Part shown: positions 1 through 7,317 of the stretch, piece after piece | Position numbering within the stretch: the first letter of the stretch is position 1 | How the letters are laid out: the number at the start of each line of letters is the position of its first letter | Assembly (NCBI GenBank): GCA_015485015.1 | Contig: WFUK01000006.1 | Span: 1 to 8,433 of the forward strand | DNA: 8,433 nt | Reading direction: 5' to 3' | From: Paracoccaceae bacterium | GTDB lineage: Bacteria > Pseudomonadota > Alphaproteobacteria > Rhodobacterales > Rhodobacteraceae | Notes under the pieces: generated by a model | The model's input: the letters and a program-made list of their open reading frames with translations, nothing else | Database searches by the model: none | Told to the model about the DNA's origin: nothing | Made by a program: the position numbers and the translations under genes

Positions 1-1255
1 GGATGGCGCCCGCCGGGCCAAGGAAATGGTGAAATCCATGACCGTGGGCGGCACGCTTTTCGAGGCGCTCGGGTTTTCCTATGTCGGGCCGATTGATGGC
101 CATGATATGGAGCAACTGCTTAGCGTGTTGCGCACGGTGCAGGCGCGAGCCGACGGGCCGGTGCTGATCCATGTGATCACCCAGAAGGGCAAGGGTTTTG
201 CCGCGGCGGAAGGCTCGGCGGATCGCGGCCATGCGCGCGGCAAGTTTGACCCCAAAACCGGCGTGGTGCATAAATCTCCCCCCGCCAATGCCCCGAGCTA
301 TACCCGCGTATTTGCCAAGGCATTGGTGGCCGAGGCCGAGGCGGACCCGAAGGTGGTGGGCATTACCGCCGCTATGCCGGACGGCACCGGGATGGATATA
401 TTTGCCAAGCATTTCCCCAACCGGATGTTTGATGTCGGCATGGCCGAGCAGCACGGGGTTACCTTTTCGGCGGGCTTGGCGGCGGGGGGGATGAAGCCGT
501 TTTGCGCGATATATTCGACCTTTTTGCAGCGCGGCTATGATCAGGTGGCGCATGATGTCGCGATCCAGAGCCTGCCCGTGCGCTTCGCGATTGATCGCGC
601 GGGGCTGGTGGGGGCGGATGGGCCGACCCATGCGGGCAGTTTTGACATTGCGTTTCTTTCCAACCTGCCGAATTTTGTGGTGATGGCGGCGGCGGACGAG
701 GCCGAGCTGATGCATATGGTGGCCACCGCTGCCAGCCTTGATGATCGCCCCAGTGCGTTTCGGTTTCCGCGCGGCGAAGGCACGGGGGTGGAGCTGCCCG
801 AGCGCGGCGAGGTGCTGGAAATCGGCAAGGGCCGGATGATCCGGCAAGGCGCGCGCGTGGCGATTGTCTCGCTCGGGACGCGCTTGGAAGAGGTGCGCCT
901 CGCGGCGGAAAACCTCGCGGCCAAGGGCATAACCCCCAGCATCATGGATGCCCGCTTTGCCAAGCCGCTGGATCGGGAAATGCTGCTGAAGCTGGCGGGC
1001 AGCCACGAGGCGCTGATCACCATCGAGGAAGGCGCGGTCGGCGGCTTTGGCAGCCATGTGGCGCAGCTATTTGCCGAGGAAGGCGTGTTTGACAGCGGTT
1101 TGAAATTCCGCGCGATGACCCTGCCGGACAGTTTTATCGCCCAAGACAGCCCTGCCGCCATGTATCGCGCGGCGGGTCTGGATGCGGCGGCGATCGAAGG
1201 CAAGGTGCTGGAGGTGCTCGGGGTGGCTCAAATCGGCGCGACGGTCTCTTTGTGA
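1..1255 (+). CDS. dxs: 1-deoxy-D-xylulose-5-phosphate synthase, 5'-truncated by window edge
   Basis: Dxs is a cytoplasmic thiamine-diphosphate enzyme. It condenses pyruvate with glyceraldehyde 3-phosphate to 1-deoxy-D-xylulose 5-phosphate, which feeds isoprenoid, thiamine and pyridoxal synthesis. The reading frame is open from base 2, so the gene begins upstream of the window; the methionine at 26 is internal. About 417 residues are visible of the usual 620-640, and the N-terminal diphosphate-binding part is missing. Visible family motifs are GPIDGHD early on, then [10 protein letters not shown] with the catalytic thiamine-activating Glu (codon 446-448), [11 protein letters not shown], and [13 protein letters not shown], all characteristic of the central transketolase-like domain. 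The C-terminal transketolase domain follows, with [12 protein letters not shown]. The stop at 1253-1255 lies inside the convergent cbbR. There is no functional link to RuBisCO beyond the shared triose-phosphate pool. Identification is near certain. Confidence 0.97.
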   Translation, partial: DGARRAKEMVKSMTVGGTLFEALGFSYVGPIDGHDMEQLLSVLRTVQARADGPVLIHVITQKGKGFAAAEGSADRGHARGKFDPKTGVVHKSPPANAPSYTRVFAKALVAEAEADPKVVGITAAMPDGTGMDIFAKHFPNRMFDVGMAEQHGVTFSAGLAAGGMKPFCAIYSTFLQRGYDQVAHDVAIQSLPVRFAIDRAGLVGADGPTHAGSFDIAFLSNLPNFVVMAAADEAELMHMVATAASLDDRPSAFRFPRGEGTGVELPERGEVLEIGKGRMIRQGARVAIVSLGTRLEEVRLAAENLAAKGITPSIMDARFAKPLDREMLLKLAGSHEALITIEEGAVGGFGSHVAQLFAEEGVFDSGLKFRAMTLPDSFIAQDSPAAMYRAAGLDAAAIEGKVLEVLGVAQIGATVSL

Positions 1256-2190
1256 TCGGCCCCGCCAAGGGTGCTGGCACCTTCGGTCAGGATAAAATCC
1301 AGAAACGAGCGCGCCGCCAGGGATAGCCGCTTGCCGCGCAAATGCACCGCATACCAGCGCCGCACCAGCGGAAAGCCCTGCACATCAAGAATGGCGATAT
1401 GCCGGCTTGCCAATTCCAGCCCGATATTGCGCTTGGAAAGCACCGAAATGCCAAGACCCGCCAGCACCCCTTGCTTGATCGCTTCCGAGCTGCCCAGCTC
1501 CATAAAGGGCGGAATGATCACCTGCTGGCTGGCAAAAAGCCGATCCACCGTCAGGCGGGTGCCGGAACCCGGCTCTCGCACCAAAAACCGCTCCTTGGCG
1601 AGGCGGGCCAGCGGGATGTTTTGCGCGCTTAGCAGCCCGTGGCCGGGCGGGGCCACCACCACCATTTCGTTATCGATAAACGGATGCGCCTCGACCGCGA
1701 TCTCGCTTGGCACCTGCCCCATGATCAGCAAATCATCCTGATTTGACTTGAGCCGCTCCAGCACTTTGGCGCGGTTGGTGATGGTCAGGCGCGGGCGCAA
1801 ATCGGGGTGGCGATTGATAAAGGCGCCCAACAGGTGCGGCATAAAGTACGTTGCGGAGGTAATTACCGCGAGGCTGAGATCGCCCTTCACCACGCCTTTA
1901 TGCTCGGAAGCCAGATCATCCAGCGCCACGATTCCGCCAAGGATTTCACGCGCGGTATCATATACATCGCGGCCCGCTGCCGTGGGATGAATGGCGCGGC
2001 CTACCTGCTCCAACAGCGGTAAGCCTAGGGTTTCACACAGTTTTTTGATCTGCATCGAGACGGTTGGCTGCGAAAGATGCAGGGCCTTGGCGGCGTTGGT
2101 ATAGCCTTGCAAGCGCACCACGGCCTCGAATATTTGCAGCTGCCGCAGGGTGAGGCTCTGGACGATATTGCTTTTGCTTAGGTTGGTCAT
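1228..2190 (-). CDS. cbbR: LysR-type transcriptional regulator of RuBisCO genes (CbbR)
   Basis: This is a LysR-family DNA-binding regulator of 320 residues from the ATG at 2190. An N-terminal winged helix-turn-helix (about residues 13-72, with [13 protein letters not shown] and [13 protein letters not shown]) is followed by a two-lobed effector-binding domain (from about residue 103, [20 protein letters not shown]). The length is typical of CbbR (about 300-330). Divergent orientation next to cbbM is the classic CbbR arrangement, and known CbbR proteins activate the cbb operon in response to Calvin-cycle metabolites. The frame continues upstream to a TTG at 2220, adding ten residues. I prefer 2190 because it is an ATG, the TTG has no ribosome-binding site, and the extension would run over the operator palindrome. 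Neither start has a clear Shine-Dalgarno. A TATAAT six bases before the ATG suggests a leaderless or near-leaderless mRNA. The stop overlaps dxs by 28 bases. The family is certain; the CbbR assignment rests on context plus resemblance. Confidence 0.93.
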   Translation of the reverse strand: MTNLSKSNIVQSLTLRQLQIFEAVVRLQGYTNAAKALHLSQPTVSMQIKKLCETLGLPLLEQVGRAIHPTAAGRDVYDTAREILGGIVALDDLASEHKGVVKGDLSLAVITSATYFMPHLLGAFINRHPDLRPRLTITNRAKVLERLKSNQDDLLIMGQVPSEIAVEAHPFIDNEMVVVAPPGHGLLSAQNIPLARLAKERFLVREPGSGTRLTVDRLFASQQVIIPPFMELGSSEAIKQGVLAGLGISVLSKRNIGLELASRHIAILDVQGFPLVRRWYAVHLRGKRLSLAARSFLDFILTEGASTLGGADHKETVAPI

Positions 2191-2224
2191 GCGGTCATTA
2201 TATAGACAAAATCTATGCAAGCAA
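2191..2224 (-). promoter_or_regulatory. Candidate cbbR promoter with TATAAT -10, possibly leaderless
   Basis: On the minus strand a perfect TATAAT (2202 down to 2197) lies six bases before the cbbR ATG (A at 2190). A weak -35 (TTGCTT, 2224-2219) lies 16 bases upstream of it. Transcription starting the usual six to seven bases after the -10 would begin at or next to the A of the ATG, leaving no leader. The -10 abuts the 2202-2216 palindrome, which would suit autorepression by CbbR. The -35 is poor, so this is a suggestion. Confidence 0.4.
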
Positions 2225-2248
2225 TAGAGACAATCGATTTTACTCTAT
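2202..2248. promoter_or_regulatory. Probable CbbR operator: paired ATAGA/TCTAT inverted repeats
   Basis: Two nested inverted repeats lie in the cbbR-cbbM gap. The first is ATAGA-N5-TCTAT (2202-2216), which contains the LysR-type T-N11-A pattern (T2203, A2215). The second is ATAGAG-N13-CTCTAT (2224-2248), whose left half also fits T-N11-A (T2225, A2237). The ATAGA copies start 22 bases apart, about two helical turns. The TCTATGC copies (2212, 2244) start 32 bases apart, about three turns. A further ATAGA sits at 2289-2293. The repeat structure is read directly from the sequence; CbbR binding is inferred from position. It does not match the TNA-N7-TNA form often quoted for CbbR. Confidence 0.6.
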
Positions 2249-2251
2249 GCG

Positions 2252-2279
2252 TTGAGCTGCCTAAACCTGAGCCGAGAAT
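2252..2279 (+). promoter_or_regulatory. Candidate cbbM promoter
   Basis: TTGAGC (2252-2257) and GAGAAT (2274-2279) are separated by 16 bases and each match four of six consensus positions. Transcription would start near 2286. This would put the 2224-2248 inverted repeat at about -62 to -38, the usual place for a LysR-type activator to contact RNA polymerase. An alternative -10, TAGAAT at 2290-2295, lacks a good -35. The weak core promoter fits an activator-dependent gene. Confidence 0.35.
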
Positions 2280-2305
2280 ACCGGATTTATAGAATCAGCA
2301 CTGTT

Positions 2306-2313
2306 AAGGGAGA
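2306..2313 (+). promoter_or_regulatory. Ribosome-binding site of cbbM
   Basis: AAGGGAGA ends five bases before the ATG at 2319. This is the strongest purine-rich site on the cassette and fits high-level translation of RuBisCO. It supports 2319 as the start codon. Confidence 0.7.
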
Positions 2314-2318
2314 TAAAC

Positions 2319-3704
2319 ATGCTAGACCAAACATCGCGCTACAGCGACCTGACCCTGAAAGAGGAAGACCTGATTGCCAATGGCAAACACGTTCTGGGCG
2401 CTTATAAAATGAAACCGGCCCCCGGTTTTTTTGATTATGTTGGCACCGCCGCGCATTTTTGCGCCGAAAGCTCGACCGGCACCAATGTGCAAACGGTGAC
2501 CACCGATGATTTCGCCAAGGGGCTGGATGCGATCTGCTATGAGGTGGACGAAGAAAACGAGCTGATGAAAATCGCTTATCCGATTGATCTGTTTGACCGC
2601 AACATCACCGATGGCCGCGCCATGGTGGTTTCGCTGATGACCTGCATGATCGGCAACAACCAGGCCATGGGCGATGTTGAATACGCCAAGCTGCTTGACT
2701 TCTATGTGCCCCCTAACTTCCTGCGCCTGTTTGACGGCCCTTCCAAGGGCATTATCGATATGTGGCGCGTTCTGGGCCGCCCATTGGAAGATGGCGGCAT
2801 GGTTGTGGGCACAATCATCAAGCCAAAGCTTGGCCTGCGTCCGAAACCATTTGCCGATGCTTGCTACCAGTTCTGGCTCGGCGGTGACTTCATCAAGAAT
2901 GACGAACCCCAGGGCAACCAGGTATATGCGCCAATGCGCGAAAGCATTCCGCTGATCGTGGATGCGATGAAGCGGGCGATGGATGATACCGGCCAAGCCA
3001 AAATCTTCTCGGCCAATATTACCGCCGACAGCCATGATGAAATGTTGGCCCGTGGCGAATATGTGCTGGAGCAATTTGGCCATTTGGCAGAAAACGTGGC
3101 GCTGTTGGTTGATGGCTTTGTGGGCGGCACCGGCATGGTGACCACCGCGCGCCGTCACTTTGGCAACCAGTTCATCCACTATCACCGTGCAGGCCACGGC
3201 ATGGTTACCGGTGAAGAAAGCAACCGTGGTTACACCGCGCTGACCCATATGAAATGGGCACGTATGGCGGGCTCTTCGGGCATTCACACCGGCACCATGG
3301 GTTTTGGCAAAATGGAAGGCTATAATAGCGATACCGTTCTGTCTAAAGCCCTGATGGATGACGTTTCTGTTGGCACCCACTTTACCCAGCCATGGGAGCG
3401 CATGAAGCCGACATCCCCGATCATCTCGGGCGGCATGAACGCGCTGCGCCTGCCGGGCTTCTTTGATAACCTTGGCCACTGTAATGTGATCCAGACCTCG
3501 GGCGGTGGCGCTTTGGGCCATAAAGACGGCATTGCCGCAGGGGCAACCTCGCTGCGCCAGTCTTACGAGGCTTGGCAACAGGGCATTGATCTGGTTGAAT
3601 ACGCCAAAGATCACCCGGAAACCAAAGGGGCGTTTGAAAGCTTCCCTGCGGATGCTGACCAGAACTATCCTGGCTGGCGTGAAAAGCTCGGTGTGCATAA
3701 ATAG
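2319..3704 (+). CDS. cbbM: Form II ribulose-1,5-bisphosphate carboxylase/oxygenase (RuBisCO)
   Basis: CbbM carboxylates ribulose 1,5-bisphosphate to two 3-phosphoglycerates in the Calvin-Benson-Bassham cycle. Form II enzymes are cytoplasmic, made only of large subunits (dimers or higher), and have poor CO2/O2 specificity. The protein has 461 residues; I recall 466 for the Rhodospirillum rubrum enzyme. It aligns by eye with that enzyme across its length at an offset of two. All catalytic residues are present: E50, N113, K168 (GTIIKPKLG), carbamylated K193 with metal ligands D195 and E196 ([13 protein letters not shown]), H289 and R290 (HYHRAGHG), H323, loop-6 K331 (GFGKMEG), S370, and the phosphate-binding glycines near 395-397 (TSGGGALG). 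It is therefore a true carboxylase, not a form IV RuBisCO-like protein. No small-subunit gene is nearby. Its codon choice (many GTT and CGT) looks less GC-biased than the flanking genes, as often seen in highly expressed genes. Confidence 0.98.
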   Translation: MLDQTSRYSDLTLKEEDLIANGKHVLGAYKMKPAPGFFDYVGTAAHFCAESSTGTNVQTVTTDDFAKGLDAICYEVDEENELMKIAYPIDLFDRNITDGRAMVVSLMTCMIGNNQAMGDVEYAKLLDFYVPPNFLRLFDGPSKGIIDMWRVLGRPLEDGGMVVGTIIKPKLGLRPKPFADACYQFWLGGDFIKNDEPQGNQVYAPMRESIPLIVDAMKRAMDDTGQAKIFSANITADSHDEMLARGEYVLEQFGHLAENVALLVDGFVGGTGMVTTARRHFGNQFIHYHRAGHGMVTGEESNRGYTALTHMKWARMAGSSGIHTGTMGFGKMEGYNSDTVLSKALMDDVSVGTHFTQPWERMKPTSPIISGGMNALRLPGFFDNLGHCNVIQTSGGGALGHKDGIAAGATSLRQSYEAWQQGIDLVEYAKDHPETKGAFESFPADADQNYPGWREKLGVHK

Positions 3705-3712
3705 GCATGCCT

Positions 3713-3740
3713 TCCTGCGCCGCTTGAGGGCGGCGCAGGA
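3713..3740 (+). terminator. GC-rich hairpin after cbbM, no T-tract
   Basis: This is a perfect 11-base-pair stem (3713-3723 with 3730-3740) closed by a TTGAGG loop, starting nine bases after the cbbM stop. It is followed by GACC rather than a run of T, so it is unlikely to terminate transcription alone. A stable stem here commonly protects the 3' end of an upstream message from exonucleases. The structure is seen directly; the role is inferred. Confidence 0.65.
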
Positions 3741-3753
3741 GACCTTTATCAAT

Positions 3754-3776
3754 AAGCCAAGGCGCTTGGTTTTTTT
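3754..3776 (+). terminator. Intrinsic terminator-like hairpin between cbbM and cbbQ
   Basis: CCAAG (3757-3761) pairs with CTTGG (3765-3769) around a GCG loop, followed by seven T (3770-3776). The A residues at 3754-3755 can extend the stem into the T-run. This is a standard rho-independent shape inside the presumed operon, 21 bases before the cbbQ start. It is best read as a partial terminator or attenuator that separates abundant cbbM mRNA from rarer cbbMQO mRNA. Confidence 0.65.
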
Positions 3777-3797
3777 ATAAAGATCAGGGGAAATCCA

Positions 3798-4601
3798 ATG
3801 ACTGACGCGCAACAATTCACCATCCAAACCGAGCCGTTTTACCATGCTACGGGGGCGGAAATAGAGCTATATGAAGCCGCCTATGCCGCCCGCCTGCCGG
3901 TGATGGTCAAAGGCCCCACCGGCTGCGGCAAATCCCGCTTTGTGGAATATATGGCGTGGAAGCTGGGCAAGCCCCTCATCACCGTCGCCTGTAATGAGGA
4001 TATGACGGCGGCGGATCTCGTGGGCCGCTTCCTGCTGGATGAAAACGGCACCAATTGGCAAGATGGCCCGCTCACGGTTGCCGCCCGCATCGGCGCGATC
4101 TGCTACCTCGACGAGGTGGTGGAAGCCCGGCAGGATACCACCGTGGTGATCCACCCGCTTACCGACCACCGCCGCGTTTTGCCGCTGGATAAAAAGGGTG
4201 AGCTGCTGGAAGCCCACCCTGATTTCCAGCTCGTGATCTCCTATAATCCGGGCTATCAAAGCCTGATGAAAGACCTCAAACAATCCACCAAACAGCGCTT
4301 CACCGCGCTTGATTTTGATTACCCGGAGACCGAGGCCGAAGCCGCAATTGTGGAGCGCGAAGGCGGGGTGGACGAGGCCACTGCGCTGAAGCTGGTTGAA
4401 ATCGCCCATAAGGCGCGCAATCTCAAGGGTCACGGCATTGACGAAGGCATCTCCACCCGCCTGCTGGTTTACGGCGCCATGCTGATCAAAGGCGGGATTG
4501 ACCCTGTCGAGGCCTGTAAAATGGCGATGGTGCGGCCGCTTTCCGATGACGCGGATATCCGCGCCACGCTGGATGCCGCTGTTGAGATGATCATCGGATA
4601 G
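3798..4601 (+). CDS. cbbQ: RuBisCO activase ATPase subunit CbbQ (MoxR-type AAA+)
   Basis: CbbQ is the ATP-hydrolysing ring of the CbbQO activase. With one CbbO it remodels RuBisCO and releases inhibitory sugar phosphates from its active site. The 267 residues match the family length. Visible are Walker A GPTGCGKS (39-46), Walker [10 protein letters not shown] (101-109, with D105 and E106), sensor-1 asparagine N150 (VISYNPGYQ), a probable arginine finger R167 (STKQRF), and sensor-2 R221 (ISTRLL). The ATG has AGGGGA (3786-3791) six bases upstream. The gene lies 93 bases after cbbM, past two hairpins, and ends directly at the cbbO start. The close paralogue NorQ/NirQ (nitric-oxide reductase maturation) cannot be excluded on motifs alone. 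The adjacent cbbM, the long cbbO and the absence of nor genes settle it. Confidence 0.95.
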   Translation: MTDAQQFTIQTEPFYHATGAEIELYEAAYAARLPVMVKGPTGCGKSRFVEYMAWKLGKPLITVACNEDMTAADLVGRFLLDENGTNWQDGPLTVAARIGAICYLDEVVEARQDTTVVIHPLTDHRRVLPLDKKGELLEAHPDFQLVISYNPGYQSLMKDLKQSTKQRFTALDFDYPETEAEAAIVEREGGVDEATALKLVEIAHKARNLKGHGIDEGISTRLLVYGAMLIKGGIDPVEACKMAMVRPLSDDADIRATLDAAVEMIIG

Positions 4602-6821
4602 ATGGAACCCGCAGCCCAAATCTGGCGGGACCGGCTGAATTGCACGGTTTCCAAGGTCGATGCGATCTTTGAAGAGGCGCTTGAGCGTGCAGAAGCGGTA
4701 ATGGACGAGGATGCGCTTCACGCGTGGCTTGCCGGCACCGATGTGATCTGCGCGCTGGGCCGGGGCATAGAGCTGCCGCTTTATTATCTGGATGAAATGC
4801 CCGAGGTGGTAAAGCATTCCGACGCCGATATTTTGCCCGAGGTTGCAGAACTTTGCGTGCAGCTTTCCAAAGAGGCCGTGCGCGGCTCCATCGCGCCGTT
4901 TCTCGGCACGCTGGCGCAGGTGGCGCGGCGGCTGGACAACGCGGATTTGCTCCGCATCTGGCTGCGCATGATCCGCAAAATGATGGCTGAGGCCAAGGGC
5001 GGCACCGCGCCGCTTTTGGCCCGCGCGCCCTATCTTTTCGCCCAGCTTTCCCTGCCCGGGGTTCAGGCATGGGTGGATTACGGCATTCGGGTATATCGCG
5101 ATTATCCCCACCGCTTGCCGGATTATTTCAGCCTGCAAAGTGCGGATTCCAAGGCGATGCTGGTAAAACAGCGCGCCGGCACGCTTTTTATGGATGCCGA
5201 GCGCCAGCTTTATATGTTTCAGCGCGCGTTTTTTGAATCCGGCACGGATTTCCGCCCCTATTCCGAAGCCTTTGAAACCGCGCGCAAGCCCAAGCCGCAT
5301 CTGGACAAGCTCGGGCTGCACATTCCCGATGTATACGAGGATCGCGGCACAATTTCGGGGATGGAGCGCTATTACGCCCTGATCGCCCATATGCTGGCGC
5401 ATCAAACCTGGACCAAACCGTTTTTGGCCGATAATTTCAGTGTGTTCCAGCATATCGCCATCGAGATATTCGAGGATGCCCGGGTCGAGCATCTGGCGAT
5501 GCAGAAATATCCGGGGCTGCGCCAGCTCTGGATCTCGCTGCATCCGGTGCCGGTGCCGGGCACCTGCCCCAAGGGCTGGGCCTGTATTCGCCATAAGCTG
5601 GCGATGCTTTCCTATGCGATATTAAACCCCGATCACCGCTATACCGACCCGGCCCTGCTGGATTTCGCGGCGCAATTCCGCGAGCGTTTTGCCGCTGACC
5701 CCCATGATCCGAAGCTGGCGATAGACCTTGGCGTGCAATGGCTGGCCAAGAATTACGAGCATGATTTTCGCAAGCAAAATGTGTGGTTTGAAGATACCGA
5801 AGTCAGCTATCGCGATGATAACCGCTATTTGTGGATGTTCCTTGAGGAAGCCGAGGAGCAGGATGATTTCCATTCCGACCACGGCGCGCAAACCCGCGCC
5901 GCCGACGAGGATGATGACGGCCTTTTACCGCCGCGTTTTTATCCCGAATGGGATTACCAGCTGCAAAGCTATCGGCCCGATTGGGTGACGGTATTCGAAA
6001 GCCTGGCCGAACAGGGTAGCGCGGCGGAGATCGACACGCTTTTGGAAAAACACCAGCGGTTGCTCAAGCAGCTCAAAGCCATTGTTGACCTCTTGAAGCC
6101 GCAGCAGCGCAAGCGGGTGCGCTATCAAAACGAGGGTGATGATCTGGATCTCGATGTTGCCATTCGGGCCGCAATTGATTATCGCATCGGCACCACGCCC
6201 GATACCCGCATCATGCAAAGCCATGTCAAAGACGGGCGCGATATTGCGGTGATGCTGCTGATTGATCTGTCGGAATCAATAAACGAGGTGCCAAAAGGCG
6301 CTGAAAGCACGATCCTCCAGCTTAGCCAGGAGGCCACGGCATTGCTTGCCAGCTCGGTCGAGGCTTTGGGTGATCCGCTGGCCATTGGCGGCTTTAGTTC
6401 CAACACAAGGAACGAGGTCAGCTATTCGCATTTCAAAGGCTTCAAGGAGCCATGGGGCGAAGCGCCAAAAGCCCGTCTTGCGGGGATGAAAGCCGGAAAT
6501 TCCACCCGCATGGGCGCAGCTTTGCGCCATGCGGGGGCCTATCTCGCCAATCGTAAAGAGGAAAAACGCCTGCTCTTGGTGCTGACCGATGGCGAGCCGC
6601 ATGATATTGATGTGACCGACCCGAAATACCTGCAAGATGATACCCATATCGCGGTCGGAGAGCTGGCCAGCAAGGGCGTCACCACCTATTGCATCAGCCT
6701 TGATCCCGATGCGGATGATTATGTCTCCGATATTTTTGGTCGCAATAATTACACCGTGATTGATCGGGTGGAAAGCCTGCCGGAAAAGCTGCCAAAGCTG
6801 TTTATGTCGCTCACGCGATAA
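4602..6821 (+). CDS. cbbO: RuBisCO activase adaptor CbbO (von Willebrand factor A domain)
   Basis: CbbO sits on the CbbQ hexamer and links it to RuBisCO. In characterised systems its C-terminal VWA domain binds the enzyme through a metal-ion-dependent adhesion site. The protein has 739 residues, within the family range. A long helical N-terminal region includes FEDARVEHL, shared with NorD and CobT-type proteins. An acidic linker (about 415-439, rich in Glu and Asp) follows, then the VWA domain from about 545 to the end. The adhesion site is complete: D555-x-S557-x-S559 (IDLSES), T635 (STRMG) and D663 (LTDGEP). It should therefore be able to bind metal. The ATG follows the cbbQ TAG with no gap and has only a weak upstream purine run, so translation is probably coupled to cbbQ. 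Its stop overlaps the convergent marR gene by 11 bases. NorD is the main alternative, disfavoured by length and context. Confidence 0.94.
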   Translation: MEPAAQIWRDRLNCTVSKVDAIFEEALERAEAVMDEDALHAWLAGTDVICALGRGIELPLYYLDEMPEVVKHSDADILPEVAELCVQLSKEAVRGSIAPFLGTLAQVARRLDNADLLRIWLRMIRKMMAEAKGGTAPLLARAPYLFAQLSLPGVQAWVDYGIRVYRDYPHRLPDYFSLQSADSKAMLVKQRAGTLFMDAERQLYMFQRAFFESGTDFRPYSEAFETARKPKPHLDKLGLHIPDVYEDRGTISGMERYYALIAHMLAHQTWTKPFLADNFSVFQHIAIEIFEDARVEHLAMQKYPGLRQLWISLHPVPVPGTCPKGWACIRHKLAMLSYAILNPDHRYTDPALLDFAAQFRERFAADPHDPKLAIDLGVQWLAKNYEHDFRKQNVWFEDTEVSYRDDNRYLWMFLEEAEEQDDFHSDHGAQTRAADEDDDGLLPPRFYPEWDYQLQSYRPDWVTVFESLAEQGSAAEIDTLLEKHQRLLKQLKAIVDLLKPQQRKRVRYQNEGDDLDLDVAIRAAIDYRIGTTPDTRIMQSHVKDGRDIAVMLLIDLSESINEVPKGAESTILQLSQEATALLASSVEALGDPLAIGGFSSNTRNEVSYSHFKGFKEPWGEAPKARLAGMKAGNSTRMGAALRHAGAYLANRKEEKRLLLVLTDGEPHDIDVTDPKYLQDDTHIAVGELASKGVTTYCISLDPDADDYVSDIFGRNNYTVIDRVESLPEKLPKLFMSLTR

Positions 6822-7242
6822 AGCCGGAGAGCATGCGCTTGAGCAGGGCTTGCTCGTCAAGGGTCAGCTTTTCCATCAGGGTTTCATTATATTTATCAGC
6901 GGCTTGCGATAGCTCAGCAAACATTTTTTTACCCGCAGGCATCAGGCGGATATACTCGCGCCGCCGATCGGTATCGCTGCGCGTTCGCTTTAACAACCGC
7001 CGCTTTTCCAGCCCCGCCACTGCGCGGCTGATTTTGGTTTTGTGAATTTTCGAGCGCTGGCCGATTTCGGTGGCCGTGGTTTCGCCGATCTGCCCAAGGT
7101 GGAAAAGCACCCGCCATTCGGTGCGCAGCAGGCCAAAGCGATCTTTGTATATTTTGGCAAAATCGGCGCTGGTATCCTCGGCGGCGCGATTGAGCAAATA
7201 GGGGATAAAATCGGACAGGGAGAAGGCAGGTTTATCGGGCAT
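6811..7242 (-). CDS. MarR-family transcriptional regulator, likely controlling the divergent fumarylacetoacetase gene
   Basis: This is a small winged helix-turn-helix repressor type protein of 143 residues, the usual MarR length. The N-terminal helix (DFIPYLLNRAAED) and the C-terminal helices (from about 106) would form the dimer interface. The DNA-binding helix-turn-helix spans about 54-80 (TATEIGQRSKIHKTKISRAV). The wing is about 86-100, with the family's D-x-R-R pattern (TDRRREYIRL). It starts at the ATG complementary to 7240-7242, with a weak GAGAGA eight bases upstream. It is divergent from the fumarylacetoacetase gene, with a palindrome in the 79-base gap. MarR-type regulators of tyrosine degradation (called HmgS in regulon studies, from memory) are known in proteobacteria. 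The ligand here, perhaps a homogentisate-pathway intermediate, is inferred from position only. Its 3' end overlaps cbbO by 11 bases; I see no reason to link it to RuBisCO. Confidence 0.9.
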   Translation of the reverse strand: MPDKPAFSLSDFIPYLLNRAAEDTSADFAKIYKDRFGLLRTEWRVLFHLGQIGETTATEIGQRSKIHKTKISRAVAGLEKRRLLKRTRSDTDRRREYIRLMPAGKKMFAELSQAADKYNETLMEKLTLDEQALLKRMLSGFIA

Positions 7243-7260
7243 TTTCCAGTTCTCTCTTGT

Positions 7261-7278
7261 TAGTTACAAAATCAACTA
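7261..7278. promoter_or_regulatory. Candidate MarR operator between marR and the fumarylacetoacetase gene
   Basis: TAGTT (7261-7265) and AACTA (7274-7278) form a perfect inverted repeat with an eight-base spacer, 18 bases in all, within the usual MarR operator size. It lies 19 bases before the marR start and 44 bases before the divergent start, so one bound dimer could block both promoters. Core promoters are unclear: TTGTTA (7257-7262) is a possible -35 for the rightward gene, without a good -10. Confidence 0.5.
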
Positions 7279-7311
7279 TTAGCAAAAAGACTGGGAGTGC
7301 AATTCAAAAAC

Positions 7312-7317
7312 AGGTGA
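7312..7317 (+). promoter_or_regulatory. Ribosome-binding site of the fumarylacetoacetase gene
   Basis: AGGTGA lies four bases before the ATG at 7322 and matches the anti-Shine-Dalgarno core, though the spacing is short. It supports that start. Confidence 0.6.

Noticed and set aside
541..1203. 220-codon open frame on the minus strand opposite dxs
   Set aside because: It lies wholly inside the conserved transketolase region of dxs, and its Ser/Ala/Arg-rich translation has no family resemblance.
2191..2220. TTG start adding ten residues to CbbR
   Set aside because: There is no ribosome-binding site, and the extension would encode the operator palindrome; the ATG at 2190 gives a normal CbbR N-terminus.
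2319..3704. Form IV RuBisCO-like protein (non-carboxylating)
   Set aside because: The carbamylated lysine, the metal ligands, loop-6 lysine and phosphate-binding residues are all intact.
3776..3781. TATAAA before cbbQ as a separate promoter -10
   Set aside because: It overlaps the terminator T-run, and the bases 15-19 upstream contain no -35 resembling TTGACA.
2322..3845. 507-codon open frame on the minus strand opposite cbbM
   Set aside because: It covers a certain RuBisCO gene with all catalytic residues. Its translation is His- and Ala-rich and resembles no known family; it is a by-product of codon bias on the sense strand.
3867..5594. 575-codon open frame on the minus strand opposite cbbQ and cbbO
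   Set aside because: It spans two well-supported genes, has no recognisable domain and shows the odd composition expected of a complement frame.
3798..6821. NorQ/NorD-type maturation pair for nitric-oxide reductase
   Set aside because: The motifs are shared, but the pair directly follows cbbM, no norC/norB is in view, and the second protein is longer than the NorD I would expect (about 600 residues).
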